From Marinibacterium sp050389775 (lineage in GTDB: Bacteria; Pseudomonadota; Alphaproteobacteria; Rhodobacterales; Rhodobacteraceae): DNA of 64,000 nt. The stretch lies in the NCBI RefSeq assembly GCF_050389775.1, contig NZ_CP177144.1, positions 682,001 through 746,000 of the forward strand. The letters are read 5' to 3'. A program made the position numbers and the translations under genes. Every line of letters begins with the position of its first letter. Position 1 is the first letter of the stretch. Positions 46,351 to 54,841 of the stretch are shown here, piece by piece. The notes beneath the pieces are model-generated. The model worked only from the letters and a program-made list of their open reading frames with translations, made no database searches and was not told the origin of the DNA.

Positions 46351-47586
46351 ATGACCGACCTTCCCACATTCCAGGACCGTGCCCGCGCAGCCGAAACCGC
46401 CATGCGCGCCGTCTTCCCGCCCACCCCCCTGCAACGCAACGCGCTTCTGTCCGACCGGTATGACGCCGATATCTGGCTGAAACGCGAAGACCTCAGCCCG
46501 GTGCGATCCTACAAGATCCGCGGCGCGCTGAACGCCATGCGCAAGCAGCCCGACCGGGATCTGTTTGTCTGTGCCAGCGCCGGCAACCATGCCCAGGGCG
46601 TGGCCTTCATGTGCAAGCATTTCGGGAAGCGGGGCGTGATTTTCATGCCGGTAACCACGCCGCAGCAGAAGGTCATGAAGACGCGGATGTTCGGCGACGG
46701 GCATGTCGAGATCCACATGACGGGGGATTATTTCGACGAAACGCTGAAGGCGGCGCAGGATTGGTGCGCGCGTGAGGGCGGGCATTTCCTGGCGCCGTTC
46801 GACGACGACGATGTCATCGAAGGCCAGGCGTCGGTGGCTGTGGAAATCTGCGATCAGCTTGGGGTTGCGCCCGACCTGATCATGTTGCCCGTCGGTGGTG
46901 GTGGCATGTCCGCAGGGGTGTTTTCCTGGCTGAATGGGCGCAGTTCGTGCCGTTTTGTCGAGCCTTCGGGCGGTGCCTGCCTGCGCGCGGCGCTGGATCA
47001 GGGCGGGCCGGTGACGCTCGGACATGTGGATAACTTTGTGGATGGCGCGGCGGTCGCGCGGATCGGGGACAAGCCCTATGCGCTGCTGCGCGACGTGCCG
47101 GCCGATGATGTGCTGGTCCTGCCCGAGGACCGGATCTGCCGGACGATCCTGGAAATGCTGAACGTGGAAGGCATCGTGCTGGAGCCCGCCGGAGCGATGT
47201 CGGTCGAGGCGCTGGACGATCTGCGCGACGAGATCCGGGGCAAGACGGTCGTGGCCGTGACCTCTGGCGGCAATTTCGATTTCGAGCGCCTGCCCGAGGT
47301 CAAGGAACGGTCGCAGCGGTTCCAGGGGCTGAAGAAGTATTTCATCCTGCGCCTGCCGCAACGGCCCGGGGCGCTGAAGGAATTCCTGAACATCCTCGGC
47401 CCCGAGGACGACATCGCGCGGTTCGAATACCTGAAGAAATCGGCGCGCAATTTCGGGTCGGTTCTGATCGGGATCGAAACCACCGATCCGGCCAATTTCG
47501 ACCGGCTGTTCGCCCGGCTCAGCGGATCGGGCATGACCTATCAGGACATCACCGATGACGAAACGGTGGCGCAGTTCGTCCTGTAG
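46351..47586 (+). CDS. ilvA: Threonine ammonia-lyase (threonine deaminase)
   Basis: 411 residues. PLP Lys in VRSYKIRGA near residue 54, phosphate loop PVGGGGMSAG, and a C-terminal ACT-like domain of about 85 residues (YFILRLPQRPGALKEFL) typical of the one-ACT biosynthetic or catabolic form. Converts threonine to 2-oxobutanoate for isoleucine synthesis. Short form compared with the 510-residue E. coli IlvA. A nine-base hairpin follows the stop. Confidence 0.94.
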   Translation: MTDLPTFQDRARAAETAMRAVFPPTPLQRNALLSDRYDADIWLKREDLSPVRSYKIRGALNAMRKQPDRDLFVCASAGNHAQGVAFMCKHFGKRGVIFMPVTTPQQKVMKTRMFGDGHVEIHMTGDYFDETLKAAQDWCAREGGHFLAPFDDDDVIEGQASVAVEICDQLGVAPDLIMLPVGGGGMSAGVFSWLNGRSSCRFVEPSGGACLRAALDQGGPVTLGHVDNFVDGAAVARIGDKPYALLRDVPADDVLVLPEDRICRTILEMLNVEGIVLEPAGAMSVEALDDLRDEIRGKTVVAVTSGGNFDFERLPEVKERSQRFQGLKKYFILRLPQRPGALKEFLNILGPEDDIARFEYLKKSARNFGSVLIGIETTDPANFDRLFARLSGSGMTYQDITDDETVAQFVL

Positions 47587-47611
47587 CCCGGCTGAACGCA
47601 GGTCAGCCGGG
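47587..47611. terminator. Hairpin between convergent ilvA and Hpt gene
   Basis: CCCGGCTGA and TCAGCCGGG pair perfectly around a seven-base loop, directly after the ilvA stop. No T-run on either side. Confidence 0.45.
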
Positions 47612-47636
47612 GCCCCTGTCCCGGCGATCTGTCAGC

Positions 47637-47969
47637 TCAGGCGGCCAGCGCGGCGGGCAGCCCGTCGATGAAATCGGCCTTGGAATTGAAGAAGGCAAAC
47701 AGCACTTCCGAGATTTCCTCGTCCGTGGCCAGGCCGCGGCCGGCCTTCTGTTCGACCTCAAGGCAGAGGCGCGAGAAACTGGCAAAGCCCAGGCTCAGCG
47801 CGCTGCCGCGCAGGTAATGCAGATCGGCCTCAAGGGCATCGCGATCCGAACCGGCCTGTAGACGGCCGACGACATCCTCGACCTCGGCAAGGAACAGCTG
47901 GACGACTTCTTCAAAGTCCTCGGCCCCGACTTCGTCGCGCAATTCGCTGACCCGTGCCCAATCGATCAT
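47637..47969 (-). CDS. Histidine phosphotransfer (Hpt) protein
   Basis: 110 residues, a single Hpt four-helix domain. LHYLRGSALSLGF carries the phospho-accepting His at residue 51 in the family's H-x-L-(K/R)-G-S-x pattern. It would pass phosphate between receivers. It is divergent from the receiver-PP2C gene, 127 bases away, and they probably form one pathway. Confidence 0.85.
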   Translation of the reverse strand: MIDWARVSELRDEVGAEDFEEVVQLFLAEVEDVVGRLQAGSDRDALEADLHYLRGSALSLGFASFSRLCLEVEQKAGRGLATDEEISEVLFAFFNSKADFIDGLPAALAA

Positions 47970-48096
47970 GACATACCCATCGCTACAAATCCTGTTCCGC
48001 CCCGCGGTCTGACCACCTTGAAGCGAAGTCCTTAAGGTATCCTGAACTAAGGCATTTGAAAGGACTGGATTTGAAATTTCATGGGCCATTAAGGGG

Positions 48097-49500
48097 TTGG
48101 GCAAAAGACTGCCGGGGTCCGAAGCATCGTATGAACCCTGCCCGTTGGAAATTCTGCCCACAGATCCCGCCGACACACCGGCCCATCCCGAACGTGGCGC
48201 GTCCCGCCACGTGCTGGTTGTCGACGACAGCCGGTTGCAGCGCCGGATCCTGGTAAAGCTGCTGCGCAAATGGGGCTATTCCGTCGACGAGGCAGCCAGC
48301 GGGGAAGAGGCACTGGCCCGTGCCCGGGCACAGCCGCCCGATTTCGTGATGAGCGACTGGATGATGCCGGGGATGGACGGGCTGCAATTCTGCCGGGCCT
48401 TCCGCGAGGCCGGGGGACCGTCCTATGGCTATTTCATCCTGCTGACCTCAAAGAGCGAAGCCGATGACATCGCCCGCGGGCTTGATGCCGGGGCCGACGA
48501 TTTCCTGACCAAGCCGGTCAGCGCCAACGAATTGCGCGCCCGGGTCGCCGCCGGCGAGCGCATCCTGAACATGCAGCGCGAGCTTGAGGACAAGAACCGG
48601 GTGATCCTGGACACGCTGAGCAAGCTGCAGGATGCCTATGACGTGATCGACCGCGATCTGCTGCAGGCCAAGACGATCCAGGAATCGCTGGTGCCCGATT
48701 TCGATCGCCGGTTCGATGGCGGGCGGGTCAGCCTGTTGCTGAAACCCTGCGGTCATATCGGCGGTGATCTCGTGGGCATGTTCTCACCGGGGGAAAACCG
48801 GGTGGCCTTTTATTCGATCGACGTGTCGGGCCATGGCATCACCTCGGCGATGATGACCGCGCGGATCGGGTCTTACCTGAGCAACACGCATCTGGATCAC
48901 AATATTGCCGTCGACCGGCGGGTCGGCCGGTTTTATGCGCTGTATCCGCCGGCCGCCGTGGCCCGGGCGCTGAACGAACGGCTGTTGGCCGATGTCGGGA
49001 TCGCTGAATACTTCACCATGGTCTATGCCATTGCCGACCTGCGCCGGGGCGCGGTGCGGCTGGTGCAGGCCGGCCATCCCCACCCGCTGCTGATCCGGGC
49101 CGACGGGCGCACCGAATTCATCGGCCAGGGCGGGATGCCCATCGGGCTGATTCCCGGCGCGCAATACGAACAATATGATGTCGATCTCGCCCCGGGCGAC
49201 CGGCTGCTGCTGTATTCCGACGGGTTCACCGAGGCGCGGCTGAAATCGGGCGAGATGCTGGGCGAAGAGGGGCTGTTGCGGATGGTCGCCGAAACACTGC
49301 CCGCGTCGGGTGGCCCCATGGATGCGGCGGCCAAATCGGCGGGCCCGGAATTCATGGATGATCTCTATTGGCGCCTGACCGCCGAGATGGAGGACGGCGC
49401 CGGCCTGGCCGATGACGTTTCGGCCACGCTGTTCGAATTCACCGGTGCGCCCGGGCCCGATGCGGACCCGCGCCGGGAGGGGCCGGATGATGACAGCTGA
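48097..49500 (+). CDS. Response regulator fused to PP2C-type (SpoIIE-like) serine phosphatase
   Basis: 467 residues from TTG 48097. Receiver at about 38-155 with VVDDSRLQRR, phosphoacceptor Asp 87 in MSDWMMPGMDG and TKPV Lys. A coiled coil (MQRELEDKNRVILDTLSKL) links to a PP2C/SpoIIE domain at about 205-450 with GGDLVG, DVSGHGITSAMMT and LLYSDGFTEAR metal-binding motifs. Such proteins often work on anti-sigma-factor antagonists in partner switching; none is encoded nearby. The start is weak: AAGGGG directly abuts the TTG, and the first 37 residues have no known match. Confidence 0.85.
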   Translation: MGKRLPGSEASYEPCPLEILPTDPADTPAHPERGASRHVLVVDDSRLQRRILVKLLRKWGYSVDEAASGEEALARARAQPPDFVMSDWMMPGMDGLQFCRAFREAGGPSYGYFILLTSKSEADDIARGLDAGADDFLTKPVSANELRARVAAGERILNMQRELEDKNRVILDTLSKLQDAYDVIDRDLLQAKTIQESLVPDFDRRFDGGRVSLLLKPCGHIGGDLVGMFSPGENRVAFYSIDVSGHGITSAMMTARIGSYLSNTHLDHNIAVDRRVGRFYALYPPAAVARALNERLLADVGIAEYFTMVYAIADLRRGAVRLVQAGHPHPLLIRADGRTEFIGQGGMPIGLIPGAQYEQYDVDLAPGDRLLLYSDGFTEARLKSGEMLGEEGLLRMVAETLPASGGPMDAAAKSAGPEFMDDLYWRLTAEMEDGAGLADDVSATLFEFTGAPGPDADPRREGPDDDS

Positions 49501-49526
49501 TCGCGCCGCTTGCCGCGTCCCCGGTT

Positions 49527-49979
49527 TTACTCGTCGGCAATGCCCCGGGCCAGGGCGGCGGCAAAGTAGCGATCGCCGGAATTGCCCAGGCGCAGGGCGG
49601 CTTCTTCGGGTGGCAGCCACAGCGCGCTGTGCCCGGGTTCCACCGGCGGGCCGTGGCGCAGGACGGGCCGGGCCAGGTAGATCAGGCAGAGCTTTTCAGC
49701 ATGGAGGTCATATTCAGGCATGTAGGTGAACCGCCGGAACGCGCCGACACGCCGGGGCGCGGAAATGGACCAGCCGGTTTCCTCGTGGACTTCGCGGTGC
49801 AGCGCGCGGATCGGCGATTCGCCGGGATCGACGCCGCCACCGGGCAATTGCAGCTCGGGCCCCGGCTCGGCCTGCACGGTGACAAGCAGGGCGCCATCGC
49901 GTTCCAACAGGGCATATGCGCCGATGCGACGGGTGTATTTGCGCCCCGTTTCGGGCGGCTCTCCGAATCGCCGGATCAT
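49527..49979 (-). CDS. Nudix hydrolase
   Basis: 150 residues. Complete Nudix box: GGGVDPGESPIRALHREVHEETGW in part (key GG-x5-E-x7-REVHEETG). Substrate not predictable. ATG 49979 (MIRRFGEP) is preferred to the TTG five codons earlier. Divergent from hslO, convergent with the phosphatase gene. Confidence 0.9.
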   Translation of the reverse strand: MIRRFGEPPETGRKYTRRIGAYALLERDGALLVTVQAEPGPELQLPGGGVDPGESPIRALHREVHEETGWSISAPRRVGAFRRFTYMPEYDLHAEKLCLIYLARPVLRHGPPVEPGHSALWLPPEEAALRLGNSGDRYFAAALARGIADE

Positions 49980-50054
49980 GGTGGCCTCTTCCAACCCCGC
50001 TTGTTGTGCCTATATAGGCGCGATATGCCAATCTCCGGCGACCAAGGAAACCCC

Positions 50055-51038
50055 ATGACCATCGGATCCAAACTCGCGTGGGACGACACGGTCCTGCCCT
50101 TCCAACTTGATGCCTCTGACATGCGCGGCCGCGTTGCGCGGCTGGACAACGTGCTCGACGGCATCCTGAAACAGCATGATTACCCGCCCCAGGTCGAAGC
50201 GCTGGTGGCGGAAATGGCCCTGTTGACCGCGCTGATCGGCCAGACCATCGACCTGCGCTGGAAACTGTCGTTGCAGGTTCAGTCGAAAGGGCCGGTGCGG
50301 ATGATCGCCACCGATTACTTCGCTCCCACAGAGGCGGGCGCGCCGGCGCGCATCCGGGCCTATGCCAGTTTCGACGCCGAACGGCTGACCGACGGCCTCC
50401 CGTTCGACCAGGTGGGCGAAGGCTATTTCGCCATCCTGATCGACCAGGGCAAGGGCACCGCGCCCTACCAGGGTATCACCCCGCTGGACGGCACGTCGCT
50501 GGCGCAATGTGCCCAGGCCTATTTCGCCCAGTCCGAACAGCTGCCGACGCGGTTCGCGCTGAGCTTTGGCCAATCGACCACGGCCGACGAGCCCGAACAT
50601 TGGCGCGCCGGGGGCATCATGGTGCAGCACATGCCAAAGGCGTCGCCCTTCGTGGCCACGTCGCAGGGCGAGGGTGGCATCCTGAAGGCCGCGGACCTGA
50701 TCGATGGCGAGCAGGAAGAGAACTGGAACCGCATCAACATCCTGCTCGACACGGTCGAGGACATGGAACTGATCGGCCCCCGGGTCACGGCGACCGACCT
50801 GCTGGTCCGGCTGTTTCACGAGGAACAGCCCCGGGTCTATGACGCCCAGGCCGTGCGGTTCGGCTGCACCTGTTCGGAAGATCGCGTGCGCCAGTCGCTG
50901 TCGATCTATTCGGCCAAGGACATCGAGAAGATGACCACCGAAGATGGCCGGGTGACCGCCGATTGCCAGTTCTGCGGCGCGCATTACGACCTTGATCCCG
51001 ACACCCTGGGCTTCGAGGCCGGGAAGGACGCGCCGTGA
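50055..51038 (+). CDS. hslO: Redox-regulated chaperone Hsp33
   Basis: 327 residues. The N-terminal chaperone domain and the C-terminal zinc switch are present: CTC at about residue 272 and CQFC near 305, the C-x-C and C-x-x-C pairs that bind zinc when reduced and form disulfides on oxidation, activating holdase function. AAGG precedes ATG 50055. The long upstream frame is antisense to the Nudix gene. Overlaps the CoA pyrophosphatase gene by four bases. Confidence 0.95.
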   Translation: MTIGSKLAWDDTVLPFQLDASDMRGRVARLDNVLDGILKQHDYPPQVEALVAEMALLTALIGQTIDLRWKLSLQVQSKGPVRMIATDYFAPTEAGAPARIRAYASFDAERLTDGLPFDQVGEGYFAILIDQGKGTAPYQGITPLDGTSLAQCAQAYFAQSEQLPTRFALSFGQSTTADEPEHWRAGGIMVQHMPKASPFVATSQGEGGILKAADLIDGEQEENWNRINILLDTVEDMELIGPRVTATDLLVRLFHEEQPRVYDAQAVRFGCTCSEDRVRQSLSIYSAKDIEKMTTEDGRVTADCQFCGAHYDLDPDTLGFEAGKDAP

Positions 51039-51634
51039 GAGCGCTCGAGGACCGGATCGCCGATGCGCTCGGGCGCGGGGGCGATCCGTCTTCGGATTTC
51101 GACCTCAACCCCGAGGTCTCGCTGCCGCCGGGCCGCAAGCTGCGCCCGGCGGGGGTGCTTGTGGGCATCGACATCACCGGTGACGCGCCGCGCGTGCTGC
51201 TGACGAAACGCTCGTCGCGGCTGAAACATCATCCCGGCCAGATCGCCTTTCCCGGTGGCAAGCAGGATGACGGTGACGCGGATGTCGTCGATGCCGCCCT
51301 GCGCGAGGCCGAGGAAGAGGTCGCCCTGCCGCGCGAGGCCGTGCGCGTGATGGGCACGATGCCGGCGCATGAAACGGTGACCGGCTTCGTGGTGACCCCG
51401 GTGGTGGCGCTGATCGAGACGCCGTTTACCATCCGCCCCGAACCCGGCGAGGTCGAAGAGGCCTTTGCCGTGCCTCTGGACCACCTGTTGCAGCCTGACC
51501 TTTATTCGATCCAGTCGCGGCGCTGGCGGGGCAACCGGCGGTACTATTTTACCGTGCCATATGGACCCTATTACATCTGGGGCGCCACGGCGCGGATGCT
51601 GCGGGCCTTTGCGGAACGGATGCGCGCGGCATGA
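51035..51634 (+). CDS. Nudix CoA pyrophosphatase-type enzyme (NudL-like)
   Basis: 199 residues. LLTKRSSRLKHHPGQIAFPGG (ends quoted: LLTKRSSRLK, GQIAFPGGK) is the signature of the CoA-pyrophosphatase Nudix subgroup, followed by ALREAEEEVAL. One position of the Nudix box has Asp for Glu. The start is GTG 51035, overlapping the hslO stop (GTGA). It would hydrolyse CoA to 3',5'-ADP and phosphopantetheine. Confidence 0.88.
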   Translation: MRALEDRIADALGRGGDPSSDFDLNPEVSLPPGRKLRPAGVLVGIDITGDAPRVLLTKRSSRLKHHPGQIAFPGGKQDDGDADVVDAALREAEEEVALPREAVRVMGTMPAHETVTGFVVTPVVALIETPFTIRPEPGEVEEAFAVPLDHLLQPDLYSIQSRRWRGNRRYYFTVPYGPYYIWGATARMLRAFAERMRAA

Positions 51635-52803
51635 AACCTCTGGCCGCCGCGTGGATGCAACGCGCCGCGCCGCGTGCCGTCTGCGCGATGCTGGAAGACG
51701 CCGGCCACCAGGCGCTGTTCGTCGGAGGCTGTGTGCGCAACACGCTGCTGGGCGCCCATGTGTCCGACCTGGACCTGTCGACCGACGCGCGCCCCGAACG
51801 GGTGATCGCCTTGGCCGAAGCGGCCGGGCTGAAGGCCATTCCGACAGGGATCGACCATGGCACGTTAACCGTGGTGGCCGATGGGGAACCCTTTGAAATC
51901 ACGACCTTTCGTCGCGATGTCGAAACCGATGGCCGGCGCGCGGTCGTGGCCTTTTCCGATGATGTGAACGAAGACGCCCGGCGGCGTGATTTCACGATGA
52001 ACGCGCTCTATGCCCGGATCGACGGCACGCTGCTGGACCCGCTGGCGGGCCTGTCCGATCTGCGCGCCCGGCGGGTCCGGTTCATCGGCACGGCCGCGCA
52101 TCGCATCCGCGAGGATTACTTGCGCTCGCTGCGGTTCTTCCGCTTTCATGCCTGGTATGGCGATCCGCAGGCGGGCATGGATCCGGTGGCGCTGGATGCC
52201 ATTGCCGGCGCGCTGGACGGGCTGGACGGGTTGTCGCGCGAACGGGTCGGGGCCGAGACGATCAAGCTGTTGTCGGCGCCCGATCCGGCCCCGGCGATGG
52301 CGGCGATGCGCGCCACGGGCGCGATGATGCGGCTGTTGCCCGGGGCGGATGACCGGGCGCTGGCGCTGCTGGTCCATTTCGAGGATATCCAAGGGGTTGC
52401 GCCCGATCCGCTGCGCCGCCTGGCGGTACTGGGCGATGACGACATGGCCGGAACGCTGCGGCTGAGCCGGGCGCAGCGCACCCAGGCCGGGGTCATCCGT
52501 GCGGCCGCGACGGGCATGCAGGGCGCGGGCGAACTGGGCTATCGGCTGGGGGTCGACCGGGCGCAGGATGCGATCCTGGCGCGGGCCGCCCTGATGGAAC
52601 AGCCGCCCGGCGCGGATGACCTGGGCTTGGCGCAGGCTGGTGCGGCGGCGGAATTCCCCCTGGTGGCGCGCGATCTGATGCCCGAACATTCCGGCGCAGC
52701 CTTGGGCAAGGCTTTGAAATCGCTTGAACAAACCTGGATCTCATCGGGCTTTTCCCTGACCCGGTCGGCGCTTTTGGACATTTCGCGCGGCCAAGAGGGG
52801 TGA
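51631..52803 (+). CDS. CCA tRNA nucleotidyltransferase / poly(A)-polymerase family
   Basis: 390 residues. Class II nucleotidyltransferase: LFVGGCVRNTLLG, DLDLST (catalytic Asp pair), RRDFTMNALY, and EDYLRSLRFFRFHAW. The family includes CCA-adding enzymes and poly(A) polymerases, hard to tell apart by eye; alphaproteobacteria usually have one CCA enzyme of this size, which favours tRNA CCA addition or repair. ATGA overlap with the Nudix gene. A near-palindrome CATGAT-TCG-ATCATG follows the stop at 52808-52822. Confidence 0.88.
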   Translation: MKPLAAAWMQRAAPRAVCAMLEDAGHQALFVGGCVRNTLLGAHVSDLDLSTDARPERVIALAEAAGLKAIPTGIDHGTLTVVADGEPFEITTFRRDVETDGRRAVVAFSDDVNEDARRRDFTMNALYARIDGTLLDPLAGLSDLRARRVRFIGTAAHRIREDYLRSLRFFRFHAWYGDPQAGMDPVALDAIAGALDGLDGLSRERVGAETIKLLSAPDPAPAMAAMRATGAMMRLLPGADDRALALLVHFEDIQGVAPDPLRRLAVLGDDDMAGTLRLSRAQRTQAGVIRAAATGMQGAGELGYRLGVDRAQDAILARAALMEQPPGADDLGLAQAGAAAEFPLVARDLMPEHSGAALGKALKSLEQTWISSGFSLTRSALLDISRGQEG

Positions 52804-52996
52804 CAAACATGATTCGATCATGTAATTGCATCCCCATCACCCACGTCGGAGGGATGCGCATGTATCACGGGATCTGGAATTTTAACGGCTGAGGCCGACC
52901 GATCCGCGTGATGGTCCGGCCCAGGCTGCGACCGCGCTTCAATACCCCCTTTAAAAATCTGCTCTCTTTATCCGAGCACCGACAGGTACTGCTCTC

Positions 52997-54841
52997 ATGT
53001 TCCGTTTTTTCGAGACACTGGTCGACCCATATGTCGACTATGCTGAAACCGACCGTCCCGAGCCCGGGCTCTGGTCCTTTTTCCGCGACTATACCCGCCC
53101 GTTCCGCGGGGTTTTCTGGGCCACGGGCATCCTGTCCGTGTTGGTCGCGGCGGTGGAAATCGGCCTGATCGGCTATATGGGCCGCATCGTCGACCTGTTG
53201 GGCGGCAGCCCGGCCCAGGTCTGGGCCGATCACGGCACCGAGTTGATCATTGCGGCTCTGTTGATCCTGCTGCTGCGTCCTGCTCTGCATATTGTGGACG
53301 TGATGCTGCTGAACAACACGATCTTGCCCCACCTGATGACCCTGGTGCGCTGGCGCGCGCATCGGCAGGTGCTGCGCCAATCGGTTGGATGGTTTGAAAA
53401 CGACTTTGCCGGTCGTGTGGCCAACCGCATCATGCAGACACCAATGGCCGCCGGAGAGGTCGTGTTCCAGACCTTCGATGCGATCACCTTCTCGCTGGCC
53501 TACCTGGTGGGCGCCGGGGTGCTGCTGCTGGCCGCCGATGCCCGGCTGCTGGTGCCGATGGCGCTTTGGTTCGTGGGTTATGCCCTGCTGATGCGCTGGA
53601 CGCTGAAGCGGGTCGGCCCGGCCAGCCAGGCCTTTTCCGAGGCCCGGTCCGAGCTGACTGGCCGCATCGTGGACAGCTATACCAACATCCATTCGGTCAA
53701 GATGTTCGCCCATCACGACCTGGAATTGTCCCACATGAAAGAGGCCAACGACCAGGCGATGCACACCGGCCGGGCCGAGATGCGCGTGTTCACCATGATG
53801 GATGTGGTGCTTGTCACCCTGAACGGCGTGCTGATCGTCGGTGTCGTGGGCTGGGCCATTGCGCTTTGGCTGCAGGGCGCGGCTTCGGTCGGGGTGGTTG
53901 CGGCGGCCACGGCGCTGACGCTGCGGCTGAACGCCATGACCGGCTGGATCATGTGGGCGCTGACGACGTTCTTCCGCCAGCTCGGCATCGTGAAGGAAGG
54001 GCTGGAGACGATCGCCCAGCCCATCGACCTGACCGATGCCAGGACGGCCGAGCCGCTGGAATTTTCCCGCGGACACATCGCGATCAAGGGCGTGTCGCAC
54101 CATTACGGCAAAGGCGCCGGCGGGCTCGACCAGGTCGACCTGGTGATCGAGCCGGGCCAGAAGGTCGGGCTGATCGGGCGCTCGGGCGCGGGCAAGTCGA
54201 CACTGGTCAAGCTGTTGCTGCGGTTCTACGACGTGGAAAGCGGCCGGATCGAGATCGACGGCCAGGACATCCGCGACATCACCCAGGAATCGCTGCGCCG
54301 GCATATCGGCATGGTGCAGCAGGACAGCGCCTTGCTGCACAGATCGGTGCGCGAAAACATCATGTACGGCCGGCCCGAAGCCACCGAGCTGGAAATGGTC
54401 GGTGCGGCGCAGATGGCCGAAGCCCATGATTTCATTGAAGGTCTGACCGACCCCAAGGGCAACATGGGATATGATGCGCAGGTCGGTGAACGGGGCGTGA
54501 AACTGTCGGGCGGGCAACGCCAGAGGGTGACGCTGGCCCGGGTCATGCTGAAGGACGCGCCGATCCTGGTGCTGGACGAGGCGACATCGGCGCTGGATTC
54601 CGAGGTCGAGGCGGCGATTCAGGAGACGCTCTACGGCATGATGCAGGGCAAGACGGTCATTGCCATCGCGCACCGGCTGTCGACCATCGCCCAGATGGAC
54701 CGCATCCTGGTCATGGACCAGGGCCGCATCGTCGAGGACGGCACGCATGACGCGCTGCTGGCGCAGGAGGGCATCTATGCGGCCCTCTGGGCGCGGCAAT
54801 CGGGGGGATTCATCGGAACCGAAGTGGAGGCGGCGGAATGA
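52997..54841 (+). CDS. ABC exporter half-transporter 1 (fused permease-ATPase)
   Basis: 614 residues. N-terminal cytosolic stretch (FFETLVDPYVDYAET), six membrane helices to about residue 325, then an ATPase domain: Walker A GRSGAGKST near 393-401, signature LSGGQRQRV near 503, Walker B ILVLDEATSALD near 523, and H-loop AIAHRLST. MsbA/multidrug-type exporter architecture. Substrate unknown. First of three consecutive exporters, ATGA overlap with the second. The 193-base upstream gap has no clear promoter. Confidence 0.92.
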   Translation: MFRFFETLVDPYVDYAETDRPEPGLWSFFRDYTRPFRGVFWATGILSVLVAAVEIGLIGYMGRIVDLLGGSPAQVWADHGTELIIAALLILLLRPALHIVDVMLLNNTILPHLMTLVRWRAHRQVLRQSVGWFENDFAGRVANRIMQTPMAAGEVVFQTFDAITFSLAYLVGAGVLLLAADARLLVPMALWFVGYALLMRWTLKRVGPASQAFSEARSELTGRIVDSYTNIHSVKMFAHHDLELSHMKEANDQAMHTGRAEMRVFTMMDVVLVTLNGVLIVGVVGWAIALWLQGAASVGVVAAATALTLRLNAMTGWIMWALTTFFRQLGIVKEGLETIAQPIDLTDARTAEPLEFSRGHIAIKGVSHHYGKGAGGLDQVDLVIEPGQKVGLIGRSGAGKSTLVKLLLRFYDVESGRIEIDGQDIRDITQESLRRHIGMVQQDSALLHRSVRENIMYGRPEATELEMVGAAQMAEAHDFIEGLTDPKGNMGYDAQVGERGVKLSGGQRQRVTLARVMLKDAPILVLDEATSALDSEVEAAIQETLYGMMQGKTVIAIAHRLSTIAQMDRILVMDQGRIVEDGTHDALLAQEGIYAALWARQSGGFIGTEVEAAE

